Assembly: GCA_020402585.1 (NCBI GenBank)
Contig: JADBZH010000011.1
Span: 1 to 64,000 of the forward strand
Direction: 5' to 3'
Length of the DNA: 64,000 nt
From: Phenylobacterium sp.
GTDB lineage: Bacteria; Pseudomonadota; Alphaproteobacteria; Caulobacterales; Caulobacteraceae
The notes beneath the pieces are model-generated. The model was not told where the DNA came from. It was given only the letters and a program-made list of their open reading frames with translations, and did no database searches. Positions 1 to 10,110 of this stretch are shown piece after piece. How positions within the stretch are numbered: the stretch's first letter is position 1; every line of letters starts with the position of its first letter. The position numbers and the translations under genes were made by a program.

Positions 1-450
1 CAGGGCCCGGGCCAGGGCGACGCGCTGGCGTTGCCCGCCCGACAGCTGGTCCGGCTTGCGCCCGCCCAGGCCGCCCAGCTGCACCAGCTCGAGGGCCTCC
101 TCGACCCGCCGGTCGCGCTCCGCCCCCGGGACGCGGTCGATCTTCAATCCATAGGCCACGTTGTCGGCCACGCTCATGTGCGGGAAGACCGCATAGGACT
201 GGAAGACCATGTTCACCGGCCGCCGGTTGGGCGGCACGTTCGAGATGTCCTGCCCATCGATCAGGATGCGGCCTTCGGTGGGGGTCTCGAACCCGGCGAG
301 CATACGCAGGAGGGTGGTCTTGCCGCAGCCGGAGGGGCCTAGCAGGCAGAAGAACTCACCCTCGTCGATGGTCAGGGAGACGTTGTCGACAGCGACCATC
401 CGGCCGAAGCGCTTGGTGACGTTCTCGAAGGTGATGATGGGCTTGCTCAT
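1..450 (-). CDS. potG: Polyamine ABC transporter ATP-binding protein (partial)
   Basis: This is the N-terminal 150 residues of an ABC ATPase; the rest lies beyond the left edge. Walker A (GPSGCGKTT, about residues 38-46), the Q-loop (VFQSYAVFPHM) and the LSGGQRQRVALARAL signature are all visible. It should energise uptake through the two permeases encoded just upstream on the same strand, from which it is separated by 6 bases. The family (PotA/PotG) also has a C-terminal TOBE domain, expected outside the window. The name potG rather than potA rests on the adjacent puuA, which suggests putrescine as substrate; that is inference. Confidence 0.93.
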   Translation of the reverse strand, partial: MSKPIITFENVTKRFGRMVAVDNVSLTIDEGEFFCLLGPSGCGKTTLLRMLAGFETPTEGRILIDGQDISNVPPNRRPVNMVFQSYAVFPHMSVADNVAYGLKIDRVPGAERDRRVEEALELVQLGGLGGRKPDQLSGGQRQRVALARAL

Positions 451-456
451 GGCGCC

Positions 457-1329
457 TCAGGGACGGTCTTTGGGGCGGTCGAGGGCGGCGTGGCCGCCTG
501 CCGTGGAGGCCGGATCGCCCTGGACCTTCAGGGCGATGGCGGTGAGGACAACGGTCAGGACGATCAGAATTGTGGAGGCGGCGTTGACCTCCGGCGTCAC
601 CGAGAAGCGGACCATGGAGTAGACCTTGACCGGGAAGGTCACGGTGTCCGGGCCAGACGTGAAGAAGGTGATGACGAAATCGTCCAGGCTGAGGGTGAAG
701 GCCAGGAAGCCGCCGGCGACCAGGGAGGGCGTCATGTGCGGCAGGATGACGTCCTTCAGCGTGCGCCACTCGCTGGCGCCGAGGTCCCGGGCGGCCTCTT
801 CAAGCTCGCGGTTGAAGCTGGCCATTCTCGCCCGGACCACCACCGCCACGAAGGGGAAGGAGAAGGAGACGTGGGCGATGATGATGGCGCCCAGGTTCAT
901 CGGCCAGGGCAGGCCCTGAGGCCAGGGCAGGACCTTGGCGAAGAAGACCAGCATGGCCACGCCCAGGCAGATCTCCGGCGCCACAATGGGCAGGGCCAGG
1001 GCGCCGTCGAAGCCGGTCTTGCCCGGAAAGCGGAACCGCCAGAGGGCCAGGGCGGCCAGGGCGCCGAGGATCAGGCTCAGGAAGGTGGAGACCGCGGCGA
1101 TGGTCAGGCTGTTGACGAAGGCCTCGATCAGCGAGGCGTTGTTCAGGGCCTTCTCGTAGTACTTCAGAGTGAAGCCCTGCCAGACGATGTTGCGCCGGCT
1201 GTCGTTGAAGCTGAACACCATCAGCGCGACCAGCGGGGCGTAGAGGAAGATGCCGACGCCAGCCAGCCAAAGCTGCAGGGGCCACCGACGCAGGTATTCT
1301 AGGGGACCGGGGGCCGGACGCTTCGCCAT
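457..1329 (-). CDS. potI: Polyamine ABC transporter permease, PotI/PotC type
   Basis: 290-residue inner-membrane permease with about six hydrophobic segments. It carries the binding-protein-dependent transport (EAA) loop, seen as EEAARDLGASEWRTLKDVILP around residues 170-190, which docks the ATPase. Its start overlaps the stop of the preceding permease by one base (TGATG), implying translational coupling. It forms the membrane channel with the other permease. The C-terminal 25 residues are hydrophilic and specific to this protein. The family assignment is firm; the exact polyamine is inferred from the operon. Confidence 0.93.
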   Translation of the reverse strand: MAKRPAPGPLEYLRRWPLQLWLAGVGIFLYAPLVALMVFSFNDSRRNIVWQGFTLKYYEKALNNASLIEAFVNSLTIAAVSTFLSLILGALAALALWRFRFPGKTGFDGALALPIVAPEICLGVAMLVFFAKVLPWPQGLPWPMNLGAIIIAHVSFSFPFVAVVVRARMASFNRELEEAARDLGASEWRTLKDVILPHMTPSLVAGGFLAFTLSLDDFVITFFTSGPDTVTFPVKVYSMVRFSVTPEVNAASTILIVLTVVLTAIALKVQGDPASTAGGHAALDRPKDRP

Positions 1330-2234
1330 CAGGCCGGCTCCCGCCGACGCCGCGAGAGCATCGCCTGCAGGGCGATGGCGATGAAGGTCATGTACATGAG
1401 CAGGAAGGACAAGGCGGCGCCAAAGGGCCAGTCATTGGCCCGCTTGAACTGGCGCTCGATGATGTTGGCGATCATCTGGCTGTCCGGTCCGCCCAGGAGG
1501 TCTGGCGTCAGGTAGGAGCCCAGGGCGGGAATGAAGGTGATGACCACGCCGGACGCGATTCCTGGCAAGGCCAGGGGCGCGACAATGGTCAGCAGGGTGC
1601 GAAGGTGCCCGGCGCCCAGGTCAAGGCTGGCCTCGAGGAGAGAGGTGTCCAGCCGGTCCAGGGCCGAGTAGAGCGGCAGGACCATGAAGGGCAGGTGGAC
1701 GTAGACCAGCCCCAGCACGACGGCGAAATTGTTGTGCAGGAGCTCCAGGGGCTGGAAGGGCCCCAGAGCCCCCACGCCAAGTACGCCCACCACCGCGTCC
1801 AGTCCGTTCCAGAGCCACTCCAGGGATTGGTTCACGTAGCCCTCGGTCCTGAGGACGGCGATCAGTGCGTAGGTCCGGATCAGGAGGTTGGTCCAAAAGG
1901 GCAACATGACGGCCAGGAGCAACCAGGTCTTGGCCTTGGCCGGGGCGAAGGTGATGGCGAGAGCGACCGGGAAGCCGATGACCAGACAGATCAGGGTCGT
2001 CAGCCCGGCGATGCCGACCGACTTGACGAAGATCTTCAGATAGAGCGGGTCGAAGGCCCTGAGATAGTTCGAGAAGGTTCCCGTAAGGGCGATCTCGGTC
2101 AGGCCCCGGTTCTCGCCGAAGGAATAGAGCCAGACGATCCCCATGGGGATCATGAAGAAGAGGACCAGCCAGAACAGCGGCGGGCCCAGGACAGCGCTGA
2201 ACAGGCCCTTCGCCGATTTCCAGTGCTGTTCCAT
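1329..2234 (-). CDS. potH: Polyamine ABC transporter permease, PotH/PotB type
   Basis: 301-residue inner-membrane permease, the first of the two in the operon. It has an N-terminal membrane segment (PPLFWLVLFFMIPMGIVWL), a long periplasmic stretch and the EAA-type loop LLEASLDLGAGHLRTLLTIV near residue 200. PotB/PotH-family proteins pair with PotC/PotI proteins in a heterodimeric channel, and the partner overlaps its stop codon by one base. It lies 20 bases downstream of the binding-protein gene. Confidence 0.93.
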   Translation of the reverse strand: MEQHWKSAKGLFSAVLGPPLFWLVLFFMIPMGIVWLYSFGENRGLTEIALTGTFSNYLRAFDPLYLKIFVKSVGIAGLTTLICLVIGFPVALAITFAPAKAKTWLLLAVMLPFWTNLLIRTYALIAVLRTEGYVNQSLEWLWNGLDAVVGVLGVGALGPFQPLELLHNNFAVVLGLVYVHLPFMVLPLYSALDRLDTSLLEASLDLGAGHLRTLLTIVAPLALPGIASGVVITFIPALGSYLTPDLLGGPDSQMIANIIERQFKRANDWPFGAALSFLLMYMTFIAIALQAMLSRRRREPA

Positions 2235-2254
2235 CCAGGGGCTCCGGCGTCAGG

Positions 2255-3349
2255 TCAGGCGGCGCGCACCCGGGTCACGACTTCCTCGTAGAGGCTGGCC
2301 TTCTCCGCCCCTTCGAAGGCGCCGTACTCGCACTTGGCCATGACGTCGGCGGGCGGGAAGATGGCGGGGTTGTTGCGGTAGCTCTCCGGCATCAGGGCCT
2401 TCGCCGCCGCGTTCGGCGTCGGATAGAGGATGGTCTCGCTGATCTTCTTCCCGGCCTCGGCGTCGAGCAGGTAGTTGATGAAGGCATGGGCGTTGTTCGG
2501 TCGCGGCGCCCCCACCGGGATGCAGAGGTTATCGGAGTTGATGAGGCTGCCCTCCTTGGGCACGACGAAGCCGATATCCGGGTCCTCGGTCATGATCTGG
2601 GCGATGTCGCCGTTGTACTCCAGGACCAGGTCCACCTCGCCGGACAGGAGCATGTCCTGGCCATTGTCCTCATGGAAGGCCTTCACGAAGGGCTTCTGGC
2701 GGATCAGCATCTTCTCGATCTCAGCGATCATCTCGGGCGGGATGTTGTTGACCGAGTGACCCTTGTACTTGGCGGCCAGCCGGATCAGGTCCGCGGACTC
2801 CGACAGGAGGGCGATCTTGCCCTTGTAGGCGTCGGAGTCGAACAGCCACTTCCAGCTGTCCGGAACCCCCTTCACCTTGCTCTTGCGGTACCCGATGCCG
2901 AGGACCAGCCAGGTGTAGGGGGCCGACATCTTCCGGCTGGGATCATAGTCCGGGTTCATGAAAGTGGGGTCGATGTTCTTCAGGTTCGGGATCTTCGAAT
3001 GATCGAGGGGCTGGATCAGCTTGGCCTCGGTCATGCGGCTGACGAACTCATTGGAGGGGACGATGACATCGAAGCCCGGGTTGCCCGCCTTGAGCTTGGC
3101 GAACAACTCATCGTTGGTGGCGAAGAGGCTCATGTTCACGTCAACGCCGCTGGCGGCCTTGAAGTCGGCCAGGGTCGTCTCGCCGATGTAGGTGTCCCAG
3201 TTGTAGAAGTTCAGCTTGGGTTCCTCGCCGCCTCCGGCGGGTGCGGCGCCGGGCTGGGAGCAGGCGCTGAACGAGACTCCGATGGCGGCGGCGCCAAAGG
3301 CGGTGAGCAGGCTGCGGCGGGACGCGCCGCGTCCGGAAAGCATCGACAT
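2255..3349 (-). CDS. potF: Polyamine-binding lipoprotein, PotF/PotD family
   Basis: Substrate-binding protein that captures polyamine in the periplasm for the PotG-H-I transporter. The chosen start (364 residues) has a GGAGAG Shine-Dalgarno 9 bases upstream; a longer frame reaching 3400 lacks one. The N-terminus joins a twin-arginine-like stretch (ASRRSLLTAFG) to a lipobox (SFSAC), so it is probably a lipid-anchored, possibly Tat-exported protein. The mature part has PotD-family features such as NFYNWDTYIG and LVLEYNGDIAQI. The putrescine preference is inferred from the neighbouring puuA. Confidence 0.9.
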   Translation of the reverse strand: MSMLSGRGASRRSLLTAFGAAAIGVSFSACSQPGAAPAGGGEEPKLNFYNWDTYIGETTLADFKAASGVDVNMSLFATNDELFAKLKAGNPGFDVIVPSNEFVSRMTEAKLIQPLDHSKIPNLKNIDPTFMNPDYDPSRKMSAPYTWLVLGIGYRKSKVKGVPDSWKWLFDSDAYKGKIALLSESADLIRLAAKYKGHSVNNIPPEMIAEIEKMLIRQKPFVKAFHEDNGQDMLLSGEVDLVLEYNGDIAQIMTEDPDIGFVVPKEGSLINSDNLCIPVGAPRPNNAHAFINYLLDAEAGKKISETILYPTPNAAAKALMPESYRNNPAIFPPADVMAKCEYGAFEGAEKASLYEEVVTRVRAA

Positions 3350-3442
3350 CGGGAAAGTCTCTCCAGGGGCTGGTTTCTCCCGGGAGGATGACGGCGCCAA
3401 TGCGTCGGGATCAATCCCGAAAGCGCCTGAGCCTGTACGGTT

Positions 3443-4828
3443 TCAGGCGTTGCCCAGATACCAGTCATAGTCGAGGGCGGTGACGACGGCGCCGAAGCGG
3501 TCCTGCTCCGTGCGCTTGACCGACGTGAACATGTCGACAAAGCGCGGACCGAGATAGTCCCGCAGCACTTCGGACCGCTCGAACAGGTCGACGGCCCCCA
3601 CCCAGTCGGTCGGCAGGCGCACCCCGTCACGGGCCGCAGCCGCGTAGCCGTCGCCCTCCACCGCCGGCCCAGGGTCCAGCCGGTTCACGATGCCGTGGTG
3701 AGCCGCCGCCAGCAGGGCGGCCAGGACGAGGTGGGGGTGGGCGTCGGCGCCGGCCACGCGGTGTTCCACATGCCGGGTGACGGGCGGCCCGGCCGGGACG
3801 CGAAGGGAGACCGTGCGGTTGTTCACCCCCCAGGTCGGCGCTACGGGAGCGTAGGAATTGGCCCGGAAGCGCCTGTAACTGTTGGCGTTGGGCGCCAGGA
3901 TCGCCATGCAATCGCCCATCAGGGCCTTCATGCCCCCGATGGCGTAGCGGAGCAGGTCCGAGCCCTCCGGCCGGTCGTCGGCGCACAGGTTGGCGCCCGA
4001 GGCGTCGGCAAAGCTGACATGAACATGGAAGCCGCTGCCCGCCCGGTCAGCCCAGGGCTTGGCCATGAAGGTGGCTTCGCAGCCATGGCGCGGAGCGATG
4101 CCCTTCACCGCCCGCTTGTATCGGACAGCGTCATCGGCGGCGGCCATGGCGTCCGGCTTGTGATGCAGGGTCAGCTCGACCTGGGCCGGGGCGAACTCGG
4201 AGATCGCTCCCTCGAGGGGCAGGCCCATGACGTCCGCCGTGTCCCAGAGCTCACGCAGGAAGGGCGCATGGTCCTCCAGTTCCGGGAGGCCGTAGACCTG
4301 GATGCCCTCGGGCCGGCGCCCGGTGCGGACCGAGCGCGCCGGCAGGACCTCGCCGTTCGGGCCCCTGGCCATGTCGACCAGGTAGAATTCCAGCTCGCAG
4401 GCGGCGACGGGAGTCAGGCCGTCGGCGGCGTAGCGGTCCAGCACCCGGCGCAGGACATGCCGGGGGTCGAGGTCGTTGGGAGCGCCGTCCAGCTCGTACA
4501 TGGACAGCATGACCTGGGCGACGTCTGGCCCCAGCCAGGGGGCCAGGGTCAGGGTCCCGGGCACAGGTCGGGCGCGACGGTCGGCATCTCCGTCCTCCCA
4601 GACCAGGCCAGTGTCCTCGCAGTCGGCGCCCTGGGTGTCGACAACCAGGATGGAGCCCGGGAGGAAGCGCCCATAGTCGTAGACTGCGGGGAGCTCATCG
4701 ATCCTCAGGCGTTTGCCGCGCGGCACGCCGGTCAGGCCCGTGAAGACGACTTCGACGAACCGGACCTCGGGATGGGCGGTCATGAACGCCCGGCATTCCT
4801 CGGGACCGGCGACAGGATTGGCGGGCAT
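3443..4828 (-). CDS. puuA: Glutamine synthetase family, probable gamma-glutamylputrescine synthetase
   Basis: 461-residue member of the glutamine synthetase superfamily. It has the GS motifs GSGFHVHVSF (nucleotide and metal site), APNANSYRRF, NNRTVSLRVP and EHRVAGADAHPHLVLAALLA. The length and the absence of the GSI adenylylation-site region match the PuuA/GSIII-like branch, which ligates glutamate to putrescine as the first step of putrescine breakdown. Lying first in a polyamine transporter operon supports that role. Other amine-glutamate ligases of this branch cannot be excluded. No other puu genes are in the window. Confidence 0.85.
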   Translation of the reverse strand: MPANPVAGPEECRAFMTAHPEVRFVEVVFTGLTGVPRGKRLRIDELPAVYDYGRFLPGSILVVDTQGADCEDTGLVWEDGDADRRARPVPGTLTLAPWLGPDVAQVMLSMYELDGAPNDLDPRHVLRRVLDRYAADGLTPVAACELEFYLVDMARGPNGEVLPARSVRTGRRPEGIQVYGLPELEDHAPFLRELWDTADVMGLPLEGAISEFAPAQVELTLHHKPDAMAAADDAVRYKRAVKGIAPRHGCEATFMAKPWADRAGSGFHVHVSFADASGANLCADDRPEGSDLLRYAIGGMKALMGDCMAILAPNANSYRRFRANSYAPVAPTWGVNNRTVSLRVPAGPPVTRHVEHRVAGADAHPHLVLAALLAAAHHGIVNRLDPGPAVEGDGYAAAARDGVRLPTDWVGAVDLFERSEVLRDYLGPRFVDMFTSVKRTEQDRFGAVVTALDYDWYLGNA

Positions 4829-4902
4829 GGACGGAACCTCGGATCAGATGTCTCGGGCACCTTTGCCACGCCAGGTCCGGTGCGCCAACCGCCGGCCGCA
4901 GG

Positions 4903-5685
4903 TCAGGAGGGTGGCGATCTTTCCATGGCGATCACCTGAGCAACCCGCTCCATGGGCGCCTGGGAGGTGGTGATCAGGCCCGTCGCGCCATTGTCCATGT
5001 CGCTGATCAGGCTGAGTGCGAGGCCCACAAGCACAAACATGCCGCTGGTGGAGATGAAGTGTCGGGACCCCATCGCCGCCAGGGTCAGGCCCACCAGGAG
5101 GGCGGATCCCAGGGCGAAGACATGGACGCTGCGCATGATGCGCTGGGGGATTCGGGCGTCATAGGCCGCAAGTCGGCGCTCGGCGTCATCGAACATCTCG
5201 TTGGTCGCATTGAGAAGCGAGACGGAGATCCGTTGGCCCGCCGGGGTATCGAGGGCCTGGTCGGTGACATCCCAGATCGCGGACTGGAGTTGGGCGGTCT
5301 GCTGTTGCACCGTCGCCAGGGCGGCCGGGTCCGCCCGGTCGGTACTGAAATCCAATCGGACGCGGACATAGTCGTGCATCAAGGCGTTCAGCCGGTCACG
5401 CTGGGGGTTCTCGAGCAGCTGATGGCGAAGGTGGGTCGTGGAGATCGCGGTCGCTTCGGCGGTGACGAGGTCCCTGCGAAGCTCAAAGTTCGAGTGGGCG
5501 ATGCTGAAGGTGAAGGCGATCAGGAGGGCCAGGAGGGTCAGGGCGGTGGACATGACGAAGTCGGAGCCTTCACCGCCTGGCAGCCGACGCCACTTTCGGA
5601 ACCGCAGGTAGGACCTGTAGCCGACCTCCATCGTCAGGATCAGGGCGACGGAGTATCCGAGCCAGGACAGGGTGGCGTTGAACAT
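4903..5685 (-). CDS. DUF4239 (bestrophin-like domain) membrane protein
   Basis: 260-residue membrane protein of unknown function. A signal-anchor-like first helix (WLGYSVALILTMEVGYRSYL) and a second helix (STALTLLALLIAFTFSIAHSNFELRRDLV) are followed by a soluble helical middle of about 110 residues. Two further helices follow (ALGSALLVGLTLAAMG and GMFVLVGLALSLISDM). This 2+2 arrangement and the FSIAHSNFELRRDLVTAEATAI segment are typical of DUF4239. It lies 23 bases downstream of thiC on the same strand and could be read through from it, although no functional link to thiamine is known. Confidence 0.75.
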   Translation of the reverse strand: MFNATLSWLGYSVALILTMEVGYRSYLRFRKWRRLPGGEGSDFVMSTALTLLALLIAFTFSIAHSNFELRRDLVTAEATAISTTHLRHQLLENPQRDRLNALMHDYVRVRLDFSTDRADPAALATVQQQTAQLQSAIWDVTDQALDTPAGQRISVSLLNATNEMFDDAERRLAAYDARIPQRIMRSVHVFALGSALLVGLTLAAMGSRHFISTSGMFVLVGLALSLISDMDNGATGLITTSQAPMERVAQVIAMERSPPS

Positions 5686-5708
5686 CGGCGTCCTCCTCCG
5701 GGTGCGCC

Positions 5709-7781
<2,073 letters not shown>

Positions 7782-9908
7782 TCAGCCGCGCGGCGCCAGG
7801 TTGGCGCTGGTGGCCGTCCGGGTCTGCGACTTCTTGGACTCGGTCAGGATGTAGGCGCGGAGGTCCTCAACTTCCTTTTCGTTCAGGAAGCGCGAGAAGC
7901 TCGCCATGCCGCGGCTGGCCAGGGCGCCGTCGAGCATCACGGACTTGAAGCTGTCAGCGGTGAGCAGCATCTGCGACTTCTTCAGGTCGGGCAGGTAGGT
8001 CCCTGAAACGCTGGGGCCATGACAGACCTGGCAGTTCTCATGATAGAGGGCGAAGCCGTTCTTTGCATCGCCCTTGCCCGCGACGACCTGGGTCAGTTCC
8101 AGCGCCGGAATCTCGGGGATGACGTAGGGCTTGGCCGTCGCCTTCCCGCCCAGCTTGAAGACCATGAGTCGCCCGGGCAGGCGGGGGCGGTCCTTCAGCA
8201 TGATGGAGGCCGAGGTCGCGGCGGCGCCGCCGTAACCTACCATTAGGGCGACGTACTGCTCGCCGTCGAGCTCGTAGGTGGACGGGGCCGCGACGATGCC
8301 GTTGCCCGTGTCCAGGCTCCAGAGCTTCTTGCCGGTGGCCGCCTCGTAGGCGACGAAGTCGCCTTCGCCCGCGCCCTGGAAGACGAGACCGCCGGCCGTG
8401 GACAGGATGCCGCCATTCCAGAAGAACGGATGTTCGATCGTCCAGCGCGCCTTTCCGGCGACGGGGTCCCAAGCGATCAGCTGGCCCTTGTAGAGGGCCT
8501 TGATCGCCTTCAGCTGCGCGGCGTCATCAGGAAGGGCGTTGGCGAGGAAGTCGGTGCCGAGGTTCCAGGCGCCAGGGCGATACTTGAAGTCCTTCACCCG
8601 GGTATAAGCGAAGGGGGCCGTGTGGGCTGGAATATAGACAAGTCCTTCCTTCGGATTGAACGCCATCGGATGCCAGTTGTGGGCGCCCAGCGGGCCAGGA
8701 AGCGCCATGGCGGGTGCGTTCTCGTACCGTGCGCCCTCCACCTCGATTGGCCGTCCAGTCTTCAGGTCCACCCCCTTGGCCCAGGTGACGGGGGCGTACG
8801 GCGTGGCCGAGATCAACTGACCGGTCGCGCGGTCGATGACATAGAAGAAGCCGTTCTTCGGCGCCTGCATGAGGACCTTGCGGGGTTGTCCACCCACAGT
8901 GAGGTCGGCAAGGATCATGTGCTGGGTCGCTGTGTAGTCCCAGCTTTCGCCTGGAGTGGTCTGATAGTGCCAGACGTACTCGCCTGTGTCGGGCCTCAGG
9001 GCCAGGATGGATGACACAAAGAGGTTGTCGCCCTTGCCGTCAGAACGCTCCTGGTGGTTCCAGGGCGTCCCGTTGCCGACGCCGAGGTAGACGATGTCCA
9101 GGGCCGGATCATAGGCCATGGAGTCCCAGATGGTCGCGCCGCCGCCGGTCTTCTTCCAGGTCTCTCCGAACCAGCTTCCCGCCGCCTTCTCCGCCATGAT
9201 CTTGTCGGAGGCCGCACCATCGGGCTTACCCTCTGGATTAGGGGCTGTGAAGAAGCGCCAGACCAACTTGCCGGTGTCGGTGTCGTAGGCCGACACATAG
9301 CCGCGAACGCCGTACTCCGCCCCGCCATTCCCGATAAGCACCTTATCCTTCACGATGCGTGGAGCGCCGGTGATGGTGTAGGGGCGGGAGGTGTCTGTGG
9401 TCTGGACAGTCCAGACGGGCTTGCCGGTCTCCGCATCCAGGGCGATGAGCCTGCCGTCGAGGGCGCCGAAGTAGACCTTGCCCTTCCAGACGGCGACGCC
9501 GCGGTTCACGACGTCACAGCAGGCGTCCATCGCCTTGGCGCCTTCGACCTTGGGATCGTAGGACCACTTCAAAGCGCCTGAGCGCGCATCGAAGGCGTAG
9601 ACCTTGGACCAGGCGGTGGTGGTGTAGAGGACGCCGTCGACCATGACCGGCGTCGCCTCCTGGCCGCGGTCCGTGTCGAACTCGTGGTACCAGGCCAGGC
9701 CAAGGTCCTTCACGTTCGAGATGTTGATCTTGTCGAGGGGGCTGTAGCGCTGCTCGTCGTAGGTCCGGCCCACCGCCAGCCATTCGCCGTTGGCGCTGGC
9801 CGCGGATAGCCGCTCGCCATCCACGCGTCCCGCCTTGCCGCCGGCCTGGCTGCAGGCCGCCAGCAGGACGGCCACGGCGAATACTCCCACAAGGCGCTGA
9901 AGCGTCAT
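7782..9908 (-). CDS. PQQ-dependent quinohaemoprotein alcohol dehydrogenase (lipoprotein type)
   Basis: 708-residue enzyme with an eight-bladed PQQ propeller followed by a C-terminal cytochrome c domain. Visible marks are the vicinal Cys-Cys (AMDACCDVV) that sits over PQQ, tryptophan-docking repeats such as LDAETGKPVWTV, and the haem site CQVCH near residue 620. Family members oxidise alcohols in the periplasm and pass electrons to cytochromes. The start is fixed by GGGGAGG 5-6 bases upstream; upstream in-frame sequence to 10643 is antisense to tacA and discarded. The signal peptide ends in the lipobox LLAACSQ, so this one is probably membrane-anchored. No PQQ synthesis genes are nearby. Confidence 0.93.
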   Translation of the reverse strand: MTLQRLVGVFAVAVLLAACSQAGGKAGRVDGERLSAASANGEWLAVGRTYDEQRYSPLDKINISNVKDLGLAWYHEFDTDRGQEATPVMVDGVLYTTTAWSKVYAFDARSGALKWSYDPKVEGAKAMDACCDVVNRGVAVWKGKVYFGALDGRLIALDAETGKPVWTVQTTDTSRPYTITGAPRIVKDKVLIGNGGAEYGVRGYVSAYDTDTGKLVWRFFTAPNPEGKPDGAASDKIMAEKAAGSWFGETWKKTGGGATIWDSMAYDPALDIVYLGVGNGTPWNHQERSDGKGDNLFVSSILALRPDTGEYVWHYQTTPGESWDYTATQHMILADLTVGGQPRKVLMQAPKNGFFYVIDRATGQLISATPYAPVTWAKGVDLKTGRPIEVEGARYENAPAMALPGPLGAHNWHPMAFNPKEGLVYIPAHTAPFAYTRVKDFKYRPGAWNLGTDFLANALPDDAAQLKAIKALYKGQLIAWDPVAGKARWTIEHPFFWNGGILSTAGGLVFQGAGEGDFVAYEAATGKKLWSLDTGNGIVAAPSTYELDGEQYVALMVGYGGAAATSASIMLKDRPRLPGRLMVFKLGGKATAKPYVIPEIPALELTQVVAGKGDAKNGFALYHENCQVCHGPSVSGTYLPDLKKSQMLLTADSFKSVMLDGALASRGMASFSRFLNEKEVEDLRAYILTESKKSQTRTATSANLAPRG

Positions 9909-9970
9909 CGTTTCCTCCCCCGGACGCCCTCTTTGGGCATGGCGGGAGTATGCCCAGCCGGAGCCGAACG

Positions 9971-9996
9971 GCAAGTCGTGACGTTGCGTCACTTGC
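9971..9996. promoter_or_regulatory. Nested inverted repeat between the divergent PQQ dehydrogenase and tacA genes
   Basis: GTGACG-TTG-CGTCAC is a perfect 6-3-6 dyad at 9978-9992, nested in a second perfect dyad GCAAGT-N14-ACTTGC. It lies 63-88 bases upstream of the dehydrogenase start and 115-140 bases upstream of tacA, a plausible operator position for either gene. The binding protein is unknown. It lacks a following T-run, so it does not look like a terminator. Confidence 0.55.
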
Positions 9997-10110
9997 CTTG
10001 GACGCCAGCCTCGTGCTCTTGGACCGGAAACTTGGCCTTTACCCGGCTCTGCGACGTTCTCGGGCGGTGCGGGCCTGGACGCCAGTCGAAAACCCGGGGG
10101 AAGCCGGTCC

